Shown here: piece by piece, positions 1 through 47,641 of the stretch
Numbering within the stretch: position 1 is the first letter of the stretch
Layout: each line of letters begins with the position of its first letter
Assembly (NCBI GenBank): GCA_037039925.1
Contig: JAXRKP010000006.1
Span: forward strand, 427,001 to 491,000
Length of the DNA stretch: 64,000 nucleotides
Direction: 5' to 3'
Source: Doris montereyensis
Lineage: Eukaryota > Mollusca > Gastropoda > Nudibranchia > Dorididae
Notes under the pieces: generated by a model
The model's input: the letters and a program-made list of their open reading frames with translations, nothing else
Told to the model about the DNA's origin: nothing
Databases searched by the model: none
Made by a program: the position numbers and the translations under genes

Positions 1-1080
1 CTTTCTTTGGTATTGGTAATATCATTCCCTTTTCCCAGTCATCTGGCACCTGTTAACTTCCATGCTTGTTGACATATTTGCTTGTAGTAGTTTGTCTGCC
101 TCTCTTCCTTAGTTTTTAATCATTTCTGGATAAATTTGATCTGTTTCTGGGGCCTTTCCTAATTTCACTTTTCACATAGCTGTTTAGCTTCCATTAAGAC
201 ATCTTCAGCTATCTCATCCTTGTTTTATATGTTTTAGAGGATTATGTAATTGCTGAAAATACTTCCATGATTTCGTTATAATGCTCTATTTTTTCATGTC
301 ACCGAATTTTACAACGCTAATTAACCCCTCAAAATGCAACAACGTCTGGTGTGACTTCGCCAAAATGCAACATGTTTTTGTAAGTACGTCTTCGATTGGT
401 TGCATGTAAACAGTCGATTCATGTGAAAAATAAATTCAATAACGTCTTTTTACCTCGTCCCAGCAACAAAATCTGCCACGCACGTGTGTGTTGGCATCTA
501 GATCCGTGTTAACTATGTGCACATGTCGCACGACAATGCCTAGTCTTGGCTGTCTCGGCTTTTGATTTCCTTGGTAGTTTTCTTGATGTCTTTGTCCAAA
601 CTCTTCCCATTGTTCCTGTTTTTGCTTTCCTCACTTTCTCTTTGGCAAAATTTCTTTTACTTACAATCTTACTATCTATCCTCTGGCGTCCTTGTTTGCA
701 AGTATTTTTTCCTGGCATTCTTCTTTTCTTTGATCTTAATTTTGACATTGTCATTCCACCATGCTGTTCTTTTCCCATTTCCTTTAATTTGTTTCCTAGC
801 ATAGACCTTCTCAGTATTATTGATGAGTGTTTCTTTGTACAGTTGCCACTCAACATCCCATTCAATTCTCTGAATCTTTTAGTTTTGGGTAAGCAAGTAA
901 TTAGCCCCATTACCCTAGGTAGGTGGTGGCGCTGCCACCTTGAGACCCGCTACCAGGCCTTGGTTGTGATTTTCTGTTGGGGTTAACTCCCTTAGCCTTT
1001 GGTCAGCCAAGACCCTCCTGCAAGGCAGCAGGAGACCCATGGAGTACGAAGCCGCCTAGTCCTTGCCCAATGACAAGGAT
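1..1080 (-). mobile_element. Family-A non-LTR retrotransposon, broken copy
   Basis: 1-300 matches (on the minus strand) the pre-RT region of the better copy at 31.3-31.6 kb; 555-900 matches its ORF2 at 31.7-32.05 kb; 900-1080 matches its 5' region at 33.0-33.25 kb. The 300-545 segment is unrelated (an insertion replacing family-A sequence), and the 32.05-33.0 kb part of the element is missing. No intact frame remains. Confidence 0.75.
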
Positions 1081-1374
1081 CCTAATCACATGTAGATACA
1101 TATTTTTAGTTTATATTAAATGTGAGTCCTTTCTGTGCTTAAAATGTTCTGAACTAAAAGATAATTATGAAATCATTTATTACAGACAAGCGATGCCGTT
1201 TTAAGAATATAGTGTAAACACATAAATAAGTCTTCTCCAAAGGATTTCACATAAATCTGAATTTGTTAAAAAAAAAAAAAAAGTGTTTTTTAAGGAACTA
1301 TCACTTGTCAAAGAGTGAATACTCTATGTCCTACAAATGTGTTACTTTGAAATATATGTATATCTTTCATGCAG

Positions 1375-35474
<34,100 letters not shown>

Positions 35475-36340
35475 TTTTCGATTGTGGAGAATTACCAGGC
35501 CGACATTTATCTTCAATGGATCAAAAGGCTGAATTGATTGAGCACAAATAAGTGGATATCCATGTCCTACTGGGGAAAAAAATACATTACCAAATCAATA
35601 TTCTGGTCGTTTTGTTATTCAAGAATTAAGAATATATATTATGTTGTTTCTTTTCTTTTTCTCTTTATTGTATTTGCTTCCTCATTTTTGTTTTGTCAAT
35701 ATCTGCTTGTACTTTCTCATTTTGATTATTCTCAAAACGTGTATCATAAATAGGATATATTTGTTCTGTAGAATAAGCCATTACCTGTGCAATGAATGAT
35801 TGATAATAATTTCTTTAACAAACCATGGGCTCAATTATAATACACTAACTAAACATAAACCCGTTTTGAAAAAAAAAAACTTCTTGTTCTCAGCCGAAAA
35901 GAAAATGCAAGGGAATTTAGTTTTAATTTTTTGTGAGAAAGGATAATTGATAACAGATTGTGATAACGGTTATACATCCAAATTTTCATTAATTATAGTA
36001 ATTATACATCTATAGAACAATATAATTCTGAGCCAAAGAAACAAAATTTAACCCAATAATTGCGATAGGCCAATTAGATTAGCTCATTGCTATACACTAT
36101 TCTGTGGGAGCAGATCAAATCAGCATATTTCCAAACCATATTTTCATTCTTAATTCGCCTTGACTAGAGGTCGCTCTTGACTTCTTTTGTATTCTTCAGT
36201 GACAGAAAAGTCATAATACCACTCTTTCTTCTGGAAATAACACAATAACTAGGAAGTAAATTTGAATACAGAAAAGAAACTAGAACTCACATTACTCGCA
36301 AGCTAGGCTTGAATAACGAAGATTTCACGCAACATTTTTG

Positions 36341-37486
36341 GTACATTCAACCCCCAATTCTGAAGAAAATGATGGTGATTTTTAAATAGAAATTGAAGAA
36401 TGTGATAATTTATCGTCAAGTAGTGCCGAAAGCAGAGACAATGAGGACTTGCTGACAGAAGTGACACTGACGCTGTCAACAACAGAAATTGTGGCCCACG
36501 CCTAGGCTTATCCCTACTGCTAAGATGTGAAAGTCCCTGAGCCTTATAATAATTAAAATTTTCTTGTACAGACTTATAAAACAGCCTTTGTGAATTTACT
36601 CATGTTGATAATGTGTTGTTTTTATTAATGTCGTTACATTGCCCATAATAATTTACTCCGATAAAAATATGGGACCTCCTCAATGTTACATTATTTTAAA
36701 AAGTAATTTTTTTCTCCAAACCCTTACAAACTATATTTTTTTTTAAATGTGTTCTGAATAGGGTGCTTTTGGAAGAAGAAAAAATATTTACAAAACTTCA
36801 CTGGAGACTAGAGACCTCAAATTATAAAAGTTGTCGATTTTGGCTGCCATATTGGAATAAATAATTGTGTTTTATTTTGTAATAAAAAGGATGGGGGGGG
36901 GGGGGGGGGGGGGTAATTTTCATAATCTTTCTCAATCACCTTTCTAGAAATATAGATAGTTTATAATAGGTATTAAAATAGAACATATGGCGGAAAAAAG
37001 GCAGGCTCAAGCAATATATACTTAAAAATGCCAATTTTGACACTTTTAAAAAACAAATGTTTGGTGATAAATTTGGTATCAAATGTTAGCCTAAGGTTCG
37101 TAGATCCAGAATACAGTCACGTCTCGATAGCCTGGAATTTGATAATCTGTATGTCTTGATAATCCGCACAGATGAGCTGGGGATGGATGTTTTCTTCTTT
37201 ATTTGTACCTGGTGATCTGGACATTCGGGATTCCGGATCCGAACACCTAATTTTGGAACGAATTACCACAATATATATCTATTCGATAGACTTTGATAAG
37301 CCAAACACTCAGCAGCTCGAGATAGTCTAACCGGTCTGCTGACGGGGCATCAAAGCCATCCGACTCAGCTTTCTAACACCACTACAGCCATACAATTTAG
37401 CAATTTTCTCTGTCTTTGTCTGTCTGTCTCTTTCTTTCTATCTTACCCTCTTACTCTCTTCTCCTCTCTCTCTCTATCTCTCTCTC

Positions 37487-37564
<78 letters not shown>

Positions 37565-37961
37565 GCTCCAAGATGGCTACCTAAATTTTATCTCGTGAAA
37601 CTTGACGAACATATTGTTCAATTAGGGCGGTGTTTAATGGATTCCTAACTTTGTGATTGTGACACACCCTTCCATTTGGACTGACGTTACAACTTTTCTA
37701 TAACAAGCGTGCTTTTTGTTGATTTTATTGCTTTTATTGGTGTTTAATCAACTGGCCATGCTTTCACCTCGCCCGTTGGCTGTGCTTGGTGAGTGTAACG
37801 TTAATTGAGGCCATTACATTCTAGACTTTCAAACTGACTGGATCATGCGTTTTTCCTAAGGTTCGTCTTCCTAACCTGCTCTTGCATTTTCAACTCACTA
37901 CCTATTGACTGTTATTGTTAATTATCATTTTTGTATAATATAAAGCCTCAACATGATATTC
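36341..37961 (+). repeat. Long direct repeat, copy 1
   Basis: It runs from GTACATTCAACCCCC to CAACATGATATTC and matches 41127-42974 in order and orientation, with blocks of near identity separated by small indels. It includes a G-run near 36893-36914 and a (TC)n tract at 37456-37560. The CR1/L2-like ORF1 remnant starts just downstream. Confidence 0.85.
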
Positions 37962-38029
37962 CTTCTCCATTTGACTTCATCACACAATCCGTCGCCAAAC
38001 ACAGAGGGAAAAATCCTCAATACAATTAA

Positions 38030-39210
38030 TATCATTCCCACAGTCCCAGAGATCATCTTCACTTGGAGAATGATACTCTTACAAAGGTATTTGGGCAACT
38101 CAGCCCTTTTCCTGCACAGGGTTTTGAAGTTATATGGCAAGACACTAAAAAAGGAGGCCGTTCCCCTGTAGACCTTGATGTTAGCAATGAATTAGCAAAT
38201 GGCCTGCCAGTGGTGGACTACCCCGCAGCACTAGGTATGTCTAAAATGACTATAGTTCTTGATAAAAAGACATTGGTGAAATTCACCATATATTATTCAA
38301 AAGAAGCTAAAATCCTTCTTCAAGGCAATGCCAGTACCATCTGACTGGAACTGGAAGAGGAATTTCAAATTTTCAGTCGTCTTGTTGAAAAAATAAATTC
38401 TGAAACCTTCAAATCTGCAATTGGCCTCATTATGTCAGCTACTCCACCTTTACCCATAAGGCATGTAGCAACCACTACCTCAACACAGACGTATGTCTTG
38501 TCTTCTGTCCCAAATCTTCCCAGCCCCAACTGTGTGTTACCCCCATCAACGTCTACCACTACCGGCAACACACCCAACGGTATCTACAGCAATGAGCTCC
38601 GAACACACAACACTGGCACCTCTTCCTGACCACAACGCATGCTCTACCACGACTTCACCGCCATCCACAAACAGCCTTTCCTTTGTCCCTCAGCATTCTT
38701 GTGCTATTACACACGCTATGATGTATGCACCACCATTTCCATTCAGAGCACCTGGACTCGAACCACGCCACCAACCGGGCCATTACGTCACAACGTCCAA
38801 GCCTCGAATGCAATAAAGTCACTCAAGACGGCGTCCAAAAACCCCGCCCATCCCAGCCCCTTGGCTCCGCAAGCCGACACCAAGCTGCTCGTGTTCCTGT
38901 GCTGGCACAATAAGGGAGTTAATGAAGATAGTATCTTCATTGTAGGTAATGGTTGAACGTCCACCACACCGAGGGTCTCATTTGGGTCTAACTCTAACAC
39001 TAATAGTTACTCCAACACTAACAACAAGCTGCCGTTGTCCTACCGGTACCCAGCAACAGACCAAGAGTACGATAGACAACCTCTCCCCCAAAAACAAATC
39101 ACGTCAGTTCAACCGTCCCACTCTCTCGCAGGGCCAGCCCTCCCAGTCCCAGTCAAGATCCAGCTCTGCAGGTAACTTTGCACGCCTAACAATCAGAGAT
39201 AACTAAGAGC
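38030..39210 (+). pseudogene. ORF1-like coding remnant upstream of a LINE ORF2
   Basis: Readable protein blocks include GFEVIWQDTKKGGRSPVDLD, ANGLPVVDYPAALGMSKMTI and LEEEFQIFSRLVEKINSETF, then a Thr/Pro-rich tail. At least one in-frame stop (38342) and several frame changes break it. I do not recognise the family. Position ahead of the CR1/L2-like RT suggests an ORF1 nucleic-acid-binding protein; this is inferred. Confidence 0.5.
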
Positions 39211-39229
39211 CTTGAGGAAGCTAGGACAG

Positions 39230-41050
39230 TTTCACTATTTAACAAAATTATGGTCCAAATACTTGACAGACATGCCCCCTGATTACAAGTTGTAACAGTG
39301 CAACTGGACACCAAATGGTTTTGTGATGAAATACTAATCTCAAAACGAAAGAGAAGAGCAGCCGAAGAAACTTGGTGGAAATCTTATTCTTAGCTCGTCA
39401 TTCAAAAAGAACTATATATCAAAGCAAAAAACGAAAGAAATGGACTGATAAACGAATGCAAACGTACATATATATACCAGAGACAACATCGCTGAGCACA
39501 AGGGCAACAGCAAGGCACTTTTTAACGTCATAAATACTCATGAAACAGAACACCCATCATCTTCCTTACCATCACACGAAATAACGAAGAATTAGCTAAC
39601 ATATTCAATAAATATTTCGTTGACAAAATTGTCACCATTCGACGGATCTTGATAAAAAGACTGACACCAGTAAAACTAGTGGTACGAAATTCATTCACAA
39701 CACCATCATCACTTTCCTACTTTTTGCCCGCATCTGTTGAGGAAATCACTGAACCCATCAATGATGCAGCAAACAAACCGGGCCTTGTTATTTTCTGTCA
39801 GGGTTAACTCCCCTTAGCCTTTAGTCATTCAAGACCAGCCTACAAGGCAGCAGGTTGTTATTTTATGTCAGGGTTAACTCCCTTAGCCTTTAGTCATTCA
39901 AGACCGGCCTGCAGGGCAGCAGGTTTTCTTTCAGGATTAACTCCCTTAGCCTTTGGTCAGCCAAGACCTGCCTGCAAGGCAGCAGGAGCGTGGAGGGCGG
40001 TATCATCTATTTTGATTACCTATCCACTGCCTGGGAAACAAAAATCCGATCTGAGTAAATTTAGATATTGTATGAAATAAGGTTTGTCCAAGTTTGAAAA
40101 AATTTGTTGAAAACTGAAAAGCCTATCGATATTGAACTTGGTGAAATTTGGGGGCAAAACCAAGATGGCGTGTTTCTATGGTAAATGAATGATTGAAAAC
40201 AATGACATATTTCAACTCAGTACCCATGCCCATTATTAGTATTATTATTACACTTACTTGTAGTAATACTACACCTATACATAAGTTAAATTGATAGGAA
40301 CAAACCGGAAAATTTTCACCCAGGTCCCACTCCCCCCCCACCCCCTTAATGAGGTTGCACCAGCCATAACCTCCATCGCCAATTGTTCCATCCAAAATGC
40401 GGATTTTCCCATCGTTTTCAAAGAAGCAGATGGGACTAATTGAAAAGAGGAATCTTGACAACGAGATGATGAAAAATACAGACGTCTCAAATTAAATTTA
40501 ATTTCAAAGATTATTGAGAAACTAATTATACACCAACCACAACAATACAACCTGTGCCCCCTTTTTTCAATCAGCGTACAAACAGTACTGAAATTTAACC
40601 ACAATGACATAATTAACCAGCTACAATGCAATGACAATGTTGCACTTCTACTGTTGGATCTGAGCGGCTTTCGATACTGTGGACCACAAAACACTCTTCG
40701 CTAGATGGATCATGGGCATGGCTCTGAAGTGGTTTGTGAGTTATCTTACCGATCGTACCCAGCGAGCCATTCCAGTCCTTCATCGGAAACAAATATTTTC
40801 GTCCCACAGGGATCAGTCCTTGGTTCGTTTCTCTTTACACTATACACTACACCTCACTCTCAGTGACATCATCGCATCCCACAACATTGATCATCATTTT
40901 TATGCTGACGACAGAACTCTACACCCCACTCAGCATGAACAATCACCTAACAACCAAAGAAACAGCCATCATCAACTGTGTGTTACTGTTAGACATCAAG
41001 ACCTGCATGAAGAAAACAAACTGAAATTCAACAATGACAAACAGAGTTGA
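39230..41050 (+). mobile_element. CR1/L2-like LINE ORF2 remnant, interrupted
   Basis: 39280-39770 encodes linker sequence (for example IAEHKGNSKALFNVI). The region 39775-40060 is foreign and holds the family-A monomers. The RT resumes at 40340 with IVNCSIQNADF-like, IISKIIEKLIIHQLQQYN-like, LLLDLSGFRYCG (degraded AAFDTVDH box), then MALKWFVSYLTDRTQRAIPV, LSDIIASHNIDHHFYADDRT (the YADD catalytic box) and ENKLKFNNDKQS. Heavily frameshifted. Confidence 0.75.
39775..40000 (+). repeat. Solo three-monomer array of family-A LINE 5' type
   Basis: Three units with GGTTAACTCCCTTAGCC-like cores followed by GGCAGCAGG, as at 33050-33270, but here without a family-A body. It sits inside the CR1/L2-like ORF2. 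Confidence 0.75.
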
Positions 41051-41126
41051 TGACATTTCATTTAGAAAAAAGAAAGGACATTATATATTAAATGAGCTTT
41101 AAACAATACGACTATTGTATTATTTT

Positions 41127-42974
41127 GTACATTCAACCCCCTTCTTTGATGAAGAAAATGATGTTCATTTTACCAAAGTTTGGCAAATTGAAGATTATGT
41201 CCTTAGAAATTTCTCGTATCCAAATCTGTTAGATGAAGAAACATGAAAATGCTTGTCCATGCCCTTGTCACAAGTCGTCTTGGCTTCTGTACTTCTCTTC
41301 TCTAGAGACAATGCAAGAATTTGCTAAGACCAAAAGTCTGACACTGACGCTACATTGGTCAACAACAGAAATTGAATAATGGCATGTCTCACTTTCAACT
41401 GCATTCATGACACTGCTAAGATGTGAAAGTCCCTGAGCCTTATAATAATTAAAATTTTCTTAAACAGACTTATAAAACATTTGTGAATTTACTCATGTTG
41501 ATAATGTGTTGTTTTTATTAATGTCGTTACACCCCATAATAGATTTACTCTGATAATGTTGTTTTTATGGGACCTCCTCAATGTTACATTATTTTAAAAA
41601 GTAATTTATTCTCCAAACCCTTACAAACTATATCTTTTTTAAATGTCTTCTGAATAGGGTGCTTTCCTTGGAAGAAGAAAAATATTTATAAACTTCTAAT
41701 TTGACTGGAGATCTAGATTTCTAGCTCAGTTGATGATTTTATAAAAGTTGTCGATTTTGACTGCCATATTGGAATAAATAATTGTGTTTATAGTGATTTG
41801 TGGAACTCGGAAGGAAGGTAATTTGATAATCTTTCCATGGAGTTCAAGCTCATCCAGTCTGAAATATAGATAGTTTTATACAGAATATGGACACTGATTA
41901 TCAATCAGAACATTATGGCTGAAAATAGTCACTCAAACTAATATTTACAAAAAAATGCCAATTTTTTGACACTTTTCAAAAAACAAATGTTTGGTGATAA
42001 ATTTGGTATCACTTTAAGTATTTAGCCTAGGATGTCATGTCAGATCCAGAATACAGTCACTTCGACAACACCGACATCGTTCCAAAAGGAGATTTGATCC
42101 CATCTGTAATGTCTTGATAATCCGACAGATGAGCTGGGGATGGATGTTTGTCATTCTTTATTTGTACCTGGTCCCACGATCTTTTGGACATTCGGGATTC
42201 TACAATGATGCCGAACACCTAATTCTGGAACAAATTACCACAATATATTTCTATTCAGTGAAACTTGCAAGACTTTTGATTAGCCAAACACAAAAGCAGA
42301 CACTCGAGATTTAGTCAAACCAGTCTGCAATTTGACGGGTCTTGTTCTTGTTGGTGGAGCAAAGCCAGCAATCTCCATGATTTCCGACTCAACTTTCTGA
42401 ACACCATTCAAACAGCCATACAATTTAGCAATTTACTCTGTCTTTGTCTGTCTGTCTCTTTCTTTTGATATCTTACCCTACATCTTCTCCTCTTCTCTCT
42501 CTCAAGTTCTCAATCACACACACACACGTGAAATCCAAGATGGCAGTCCCAAATTTTATCGACCATCGTGAAACGGCTGCCAGGGCGCAAACAGTGTTTC
42601 GAACATATTGTTCAATGAGGCCAGCTAAGATTGTTCAATTAGGGTGTTTAATGGATTCCTAACTTTGTAATTGTGACACACCCTTCCATTTGGACTGACG
42701 TTACAACTTTTCTATGTCTTTTGTTGATTTTATTGCTTTTTTTATTGGTGTTTAATCAACGCCATGCTTTCACCTCGCCCCGTTGGCTGTGCTTGGTGTG
42801 TGTAACGTTAATTGAGGCCATTACAAACTTTTCAAACTGACTGGATCATGGTTTTTCCTAAGGTTAGTAACAGCCAGGTCTTCCTAACCTGCTCTTGCAT
42901 TTTCAACTCACTACCTATTGACTGTTATTGTTAATTATCATTTTTGTATAATATAAAGCCTCAACATGATATTC
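41127..42974 (+). repeat. Long direct repeat, copy 2
   Basis: Ordered match to 36341-37961. It is about 230 bp longer because of many small extra segments of roughly 10-25 bp, and it lacks the long G and TC runs of copy 1. Confidence 0.85.
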
Positions 42975-43209
42975 ACTGCCGCTGTCATGTCTTGAAATAT
43001 TGGTTATCCTCAATAAAACGGGATGGCGAAAAACGCTTGACTTGAAACTCCTCCGGCCGTCGTACGCTAATGCACGCGTCCACCGCTGCCGTCATGCAAG
43101 TACCATCTCTATGAGTTTCACGCTTGAGTCCATTGCAGCCACCATCAATGCCAGTCGACGTCTCTGCCTCCATGCTGATACATTGTTGTTTTGTTGATGC
43201 TATAGACGT

Positions 43210-44170
43210 TGCGCCTGTATTTCAAACACCCTTGTTGACGTTTCCATCCATCTGAGAAATAAAGTGCTTCAGCAAGTTTGCGTGAAGTGTCTTTATCTTG
43301 TTCCGCATCTTCACCTTGTTGTAATTATTCATTGATCCCAACCACTGATACCTTTCCATCACAACAGCAACTTATTTGTATCAGTTGATACAAACATTTT
43401 GTCACCAGGGTTGAACTTTCTCAGTTTTGCCTTTCTGTCATAATGCGTCTTTTGTTATCCTTGCGTCTTCGTAAGCTCTTCTTGAGCTAATTTCCAAGTC
43501 TCTTCTAGGTGTTCTCTCAGTTCTAATAAAATACTGATAACTAGACTTGACCTCTGGCTCCTCAATGTCCTTTGTGCATAATTGCCGCATTATTCTCATT
43601 GGACCGCTAACAGTTCTGCCATATATAGCAACTCAAATGGAGCAAACTTGATGGATTCCTGTGGGATGTCTCTAATGCAAAAAGCAGTGGGTTGATGAAT
43701 CGATGCCACTGTCTTGGTTGTTCACTGCACAGTATTCTTAGGGTCTTCTTTAGAGTTCCATTAAGCTGTTGCACATACGATGATATCATGTTGTGGTTGT
43801 CTGGCTGATACCAAATAATCTGCACACCTCCTTCATGCAATCAGACATAAATTGCGTCTCTTGATCTGTAAGTACTTTATCAAGCACTCCCAACTAACTG
43901 TAGATGTTTACCAATGCCTCTGCAACAGTTTCTGTGTCAATTTGCTTGAGAGATACAGCTTCTGGATATCTCGTGGCGTAATCCATCAACGTTACTGATG
44001 TCCTTCCTCACTTGCTGGACGAATTAAAGCCCACAAAATCAATAGCTACTCTCTTAAAAGGGGTATCTACAAGTGGTATGTTTTGAAGTGGGGCCCTAGG
44101 AATATTGCTCCCTTGTGGACTGTCTTCTGGCAATTTTCACAGGAGCGGCAAAATCTCGCGACATCTCCCT
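43210..44170 (-). mobile_element. Ty3/gypsy integrase fragment
   Basis: On the minus strand, from 44170 downward: an HHCC-type end (ARFCRSCENCQKTVHKG), IPLVDTPFKRVAIDFVG, a core with VTLMDYATRYPEAVSLKQID, LTDQETQFMSDCMKEVC, then QLNGTLKKTLRILCSEQPRQ and WHRFINPLLFALE, then THYDRKAKLRKFNPGDKMFV. These are standard gypsy integrase landmarks: the D, then D, catalytic residues are visible, and the E should lie near QQLNGT, which here has lost the usual E. Several stops and frameshifts. Flanking LTRs were not identified. Confidence 0.82.
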
Positions 44171-44284
44171 TCTCCAGACCAGTATTTCTTTTCTCTTACT
44201 TTTGTCTTCTATCCATCCACTCTTTCTTGCTCTATCATCATGTCTTAATCTTCTACCCTTCTTACTTCTTACTCCCCCTCTTCT

Positions 44285-44745
44285 GTAGGAACCTGGGACC
44301 TTTCCAACAGGGAAGAGCAGGAGAATAGGTACCCCGCCATCTCTCCATCCATGCGTGTCGTAGAAGGCGACTAAGGATACTGTGGCTGTCGCGGGTTGTG
44401 GATGGCAACAATGCAGGGTGTCACCTATGTATTACAAGCTCTGTTGTGACGCAGAGGCGACATTTCTTTTCTCTTACTTTTGTCTTCTATGCATTCACTC
44501 CTTGCTCTATCGTCATGCCTATGTCTCCACTTCTTTTACTTCTTGGTCACTTCTTTTTGGGACAACTTCCCTTAGTGGGTGTTTCATTTCCCGTGAGTGC
44601 GACCCGTAAGGTAGGAAAAGGGGATCCTGGAGGTTGAGGTGAAGCACCCTGCTGGGGTGTCTAAACAACGCGCCTCTTTGGCTCTGGCTTCTGCTAAGAC
44701 GGATGGGAGGTGTGGCCTACTCCACTCAATCGGGTGGGACATCAT
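44285..44745 (+). repeat. GGGAACCTGGGACC-type monomers, second site
   Basis: It contains AGGAACCTGGGACCTTTCC, GGTACCCCGCCATCTCTCC and GTCGTAGAAGGCGACTAAGG, then the linking block ending ATCGGGTGGGACATCATATC. Same order as at 1958-2560. Confidence 0.75.
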
Positions 44746-44939
44746 ATCGATATAATATGGTATCCTTGGTCACTTTTGGTCGGGGGGAGGGGGATACCTT
44801 TACCCCAAAGGGGGTAGGGTGCTCGCTTTCTCTCGACCAAGAGTATAACCTCAGAGAATGTTCCTGGCAGGCAGAACCTGTCTCCTTGTTGGGCACAACC
44901 ATCTTTACATCACCAAGCTGTCAATGAACTATTATTTGA

Positions 44940-45420
44940 AATTAAAGTCATTACCCTAAAATCCCTGCCTAGAATTTGAAGCTTCCCCGTCTGTGATATT
45001 TGAGACATCCGAAACTACCTCACCTTTTGGTGCTCAAATTCTCCCCCATATATTACAGGGAAATATAACTTACCAGGATATAAATAATAGAAACTTTCAA
45101 ATTCCCCCACCATGGACCAAAACCCATATAAATTTAGATTTTTCATTGTCCAAATGTTCAAAGAACAAAACGAGCCCACTCGTTTTTCAACAAAAATGTT
45201 CACAGATGAGCAATAATTTCCTGACAGTGTTCATATTTACCCAGATGACTCGAAAGAGAGTGAAAAGGTAAGTTCTGCCATTTATTATCCGGAATCCTCG
45301 AAGAATGGGCGTCTGAAAGATAATAGTATAATACTTCTATTTTCAATGCAGAATTGCACGCCATTCTTTTAGATTTGAATGACTTAAACAGCCATCGAGG
45401 AATTATAACTTAAAATTTTT
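44940..45420 (+). mobile_element. RNase H LINE fragment, second copy
   Basis: It parallels 2760-3230: CTTCCCCGTCTGTGATATTT, then NFQIPPPWTKTHINLDFSLS, a shared 3' block (ACAGATGAGCAATAATTTCC) and GAATTGCACGCCATTCTTTT. Broken by stops. Confidence 0.7.
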
Positions 45421-45549
45421 TGCCTTGATTGATACTTCCTTTCTTTCATTCTCTATCATTTCTCCTTTCTAAACCCAGTGAAATATAGATCTAATCTTAT
45501 TGTTATCCTCTAATTTTTTTCGTTTTTTTTTTCCCATACTCACGCCTCT

Positions 45550-45579
45550 CTCTCTCTCTCTCCTTTCTTTCTTTCTTCT

Positions 45580-45659
<80 letters not shown>

Positions 45660-45660
45660 C
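45550..45660. repeat. (TC)n then (TATC)n microsatellite
   Basis: CT dinucleotide run, passing into TATCTATC units at 45641-45657. Confidence 0.95.
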
Positions 45661-45669
45661 CTTCTCACC

Positions 45670-46995
45670 TTTTATTACTTACTTATTTTCATATTTTTAT
45701 TTCATTCTAGATCTGAACCTTCCATTTTCGCTGATTCTTCACATCCCCTCTACTACGTTTCTTATCATCACTGTCTTTTTTCTTTCTTTCTTCCTCCTTT
45801 CTGTTTTTTTTTTCTGACATCACATCATGTGATGCCTGAGGTAACTTAGATCTAGATCTAGATTCTAGATATTTCTCGTTTGTTGTCTGACGAAGGGTTG
45901 TACCCGAAACGTCACGTGTTTGTTCTGTCTTTATTAGTGGAGTTGTCACTTATTGTCAATGTCATATTTTGCCTATTCCTCAAGTTCAGTCCCAGAGCCT
46001 TAAAAAATGTCAAAAAGCTCTTCAAACAAGGAGTTAGGTTAAACCTAACAATATTTTTCAAAATGGCAGCCTCCATCATAAAGCATTACATTGACCTTAT
46101 ACCTATTTTGTTTCGAACATTTGATTCGAACATCAGGTGAAGAACCGTTTATGATATAGATCTAGATCTATAGGCCTATGGTTGTTTTGCATACATAGAT
46201 CTAGTTGACTATCGAGTATTCAGTATTACTAGATATTCTGACTCTAGACCTAAATCTCTAACTATTCGTCATTATTAACCCTGAGTGATGAGGCTTCTAG
46301 GTTATTATGACTATGACCGGTAAATGCTGGTTTGTTACAGCAGACTGTTCAGCGCGACACCCAGGATTTTCTGTTGGCCTGCTATAAACCTCTCAGCATG
46401 ATGCCTGGCATTGGAGAGGCCTGAATATTCCTCCTGCTTAAGGGAAGTTGTTACCCTCTTAGTCTTAGGAACTTCCATTTATATAGTTGGGGTACCACCC
46501 AAGGGACATAATAAAAGGGTTTATTTTGTAAGATACAAATTTTGGGCTTGGTTTTTGTGGGGGATAAAGAAAGAAAAATAAAGAGGTAGTGGGAGGAACT
46601 ATTGATGTGGGCCAATCATAGATCGTGGACGTGTGACAGTATTGCGACTACGGATGGAACTGAAGACTGACGACAACGACCAGAACACGAGCACTTCAAT
46701 GAGTGAATGAGATGAGTGATGATAGATTGACTGATTGATGAACACAAGCAGTTCAAGTGTAACAATGACGGGACGTTATCATTAATCGGACTGAGACTGA
46801 AACATTGGACTATGGAGATATCGTTGTAATGAGAAGTGCGAGTATCTTGTTTATAAGCATATTTCGTTACTGTTTTACCAGTCCATGTTACCTAATTTGA
46901 ATAAAAAGTGTGCAGTTTATGTATAGTGATTGATTGACGTTAAGTAATAAAAGTGAATTTTTCAAAGATTGATGAGTAAATTAGTCTGGCATATA
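45670..46995. other. Intergenic sequence with TAGATCTAGATCT motifs
   Basis: Between the RNase H LINE fragment and the opposed element pair. Short runs of TAGATCTAGATCTA occur at about 45848 and 46160 and also elsewhere in the window (3765-3880, 27515-27570). No gene or terminal repeats recognised. Confidence 0.4.
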
Positions 46996-46998
46996 TGT

Positions 46999-47599
46999 AT
47001 ATGGCAGGTTTCACAAAATGGTCCATCCCCATTTCCCTCTTTTGTCAAAATATACATGTTATATTTTTTACAAGTGTTATATACCATGTTAAAGCTTAGA
47101 ACATGAGGATTCCAGATATATGACTTTAAGAGATAGCAAAGGACTGTGGAGCAAGTAAATTAGCTTTTAAAAGTCATGTTTTTCAGTCAAGGGGCATAAC
47201 TGTGAAAATTCTAGGTCCCAACGCCAGTACGTAATGTTACGTGAACTGCTCGCGTCCGTCGACCGACGTTTATTTAGTGACGTAACGCTTGGGCATCTGG
47301 TTTGGAGAGTTTCCTGACTTTTCCCTAGTTCTTAAGATGTGACACTGACGGCCGGTGCCTTACCGTTGATCAGATGTCGCGCGATCCGGATCGTGTGGAT
47401 GATGAAAATGAAAACCAATGCCTTTGTCCCGTTTTTTGTAAAAGGACGCCTTTATCTATCCTTAATCGGGTTTACGTGTGAGCTCAAACTGGTACGGTAA
47501 ACTTCACGACTTATAATAACGAGTGAGGATGCGATATAAAGACCGATATTTGCCAATAGAGAGAGAGAGAGAGAAGAAAGAAAAAGAAGAGAGAGAGAA

Positions 47600-47641
<42 letters not shown>

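Noticed and set aside
45880..46140. 86-codon ORF starting MLSDEGLYPKRHVFVLSLLV
   Set aside because: No recognised family. Its start resembles phrases common in retroelement 3' regions, but the evidence is too thin to annotate.
46400..46960. Possible solo LTR (AATAAA-like and TATA-like phrases)
   Set aside because: No paired LTR, no TG...CA boundaries with target duplication, and no linkage to the gypsy integrase at 43-44 kb.
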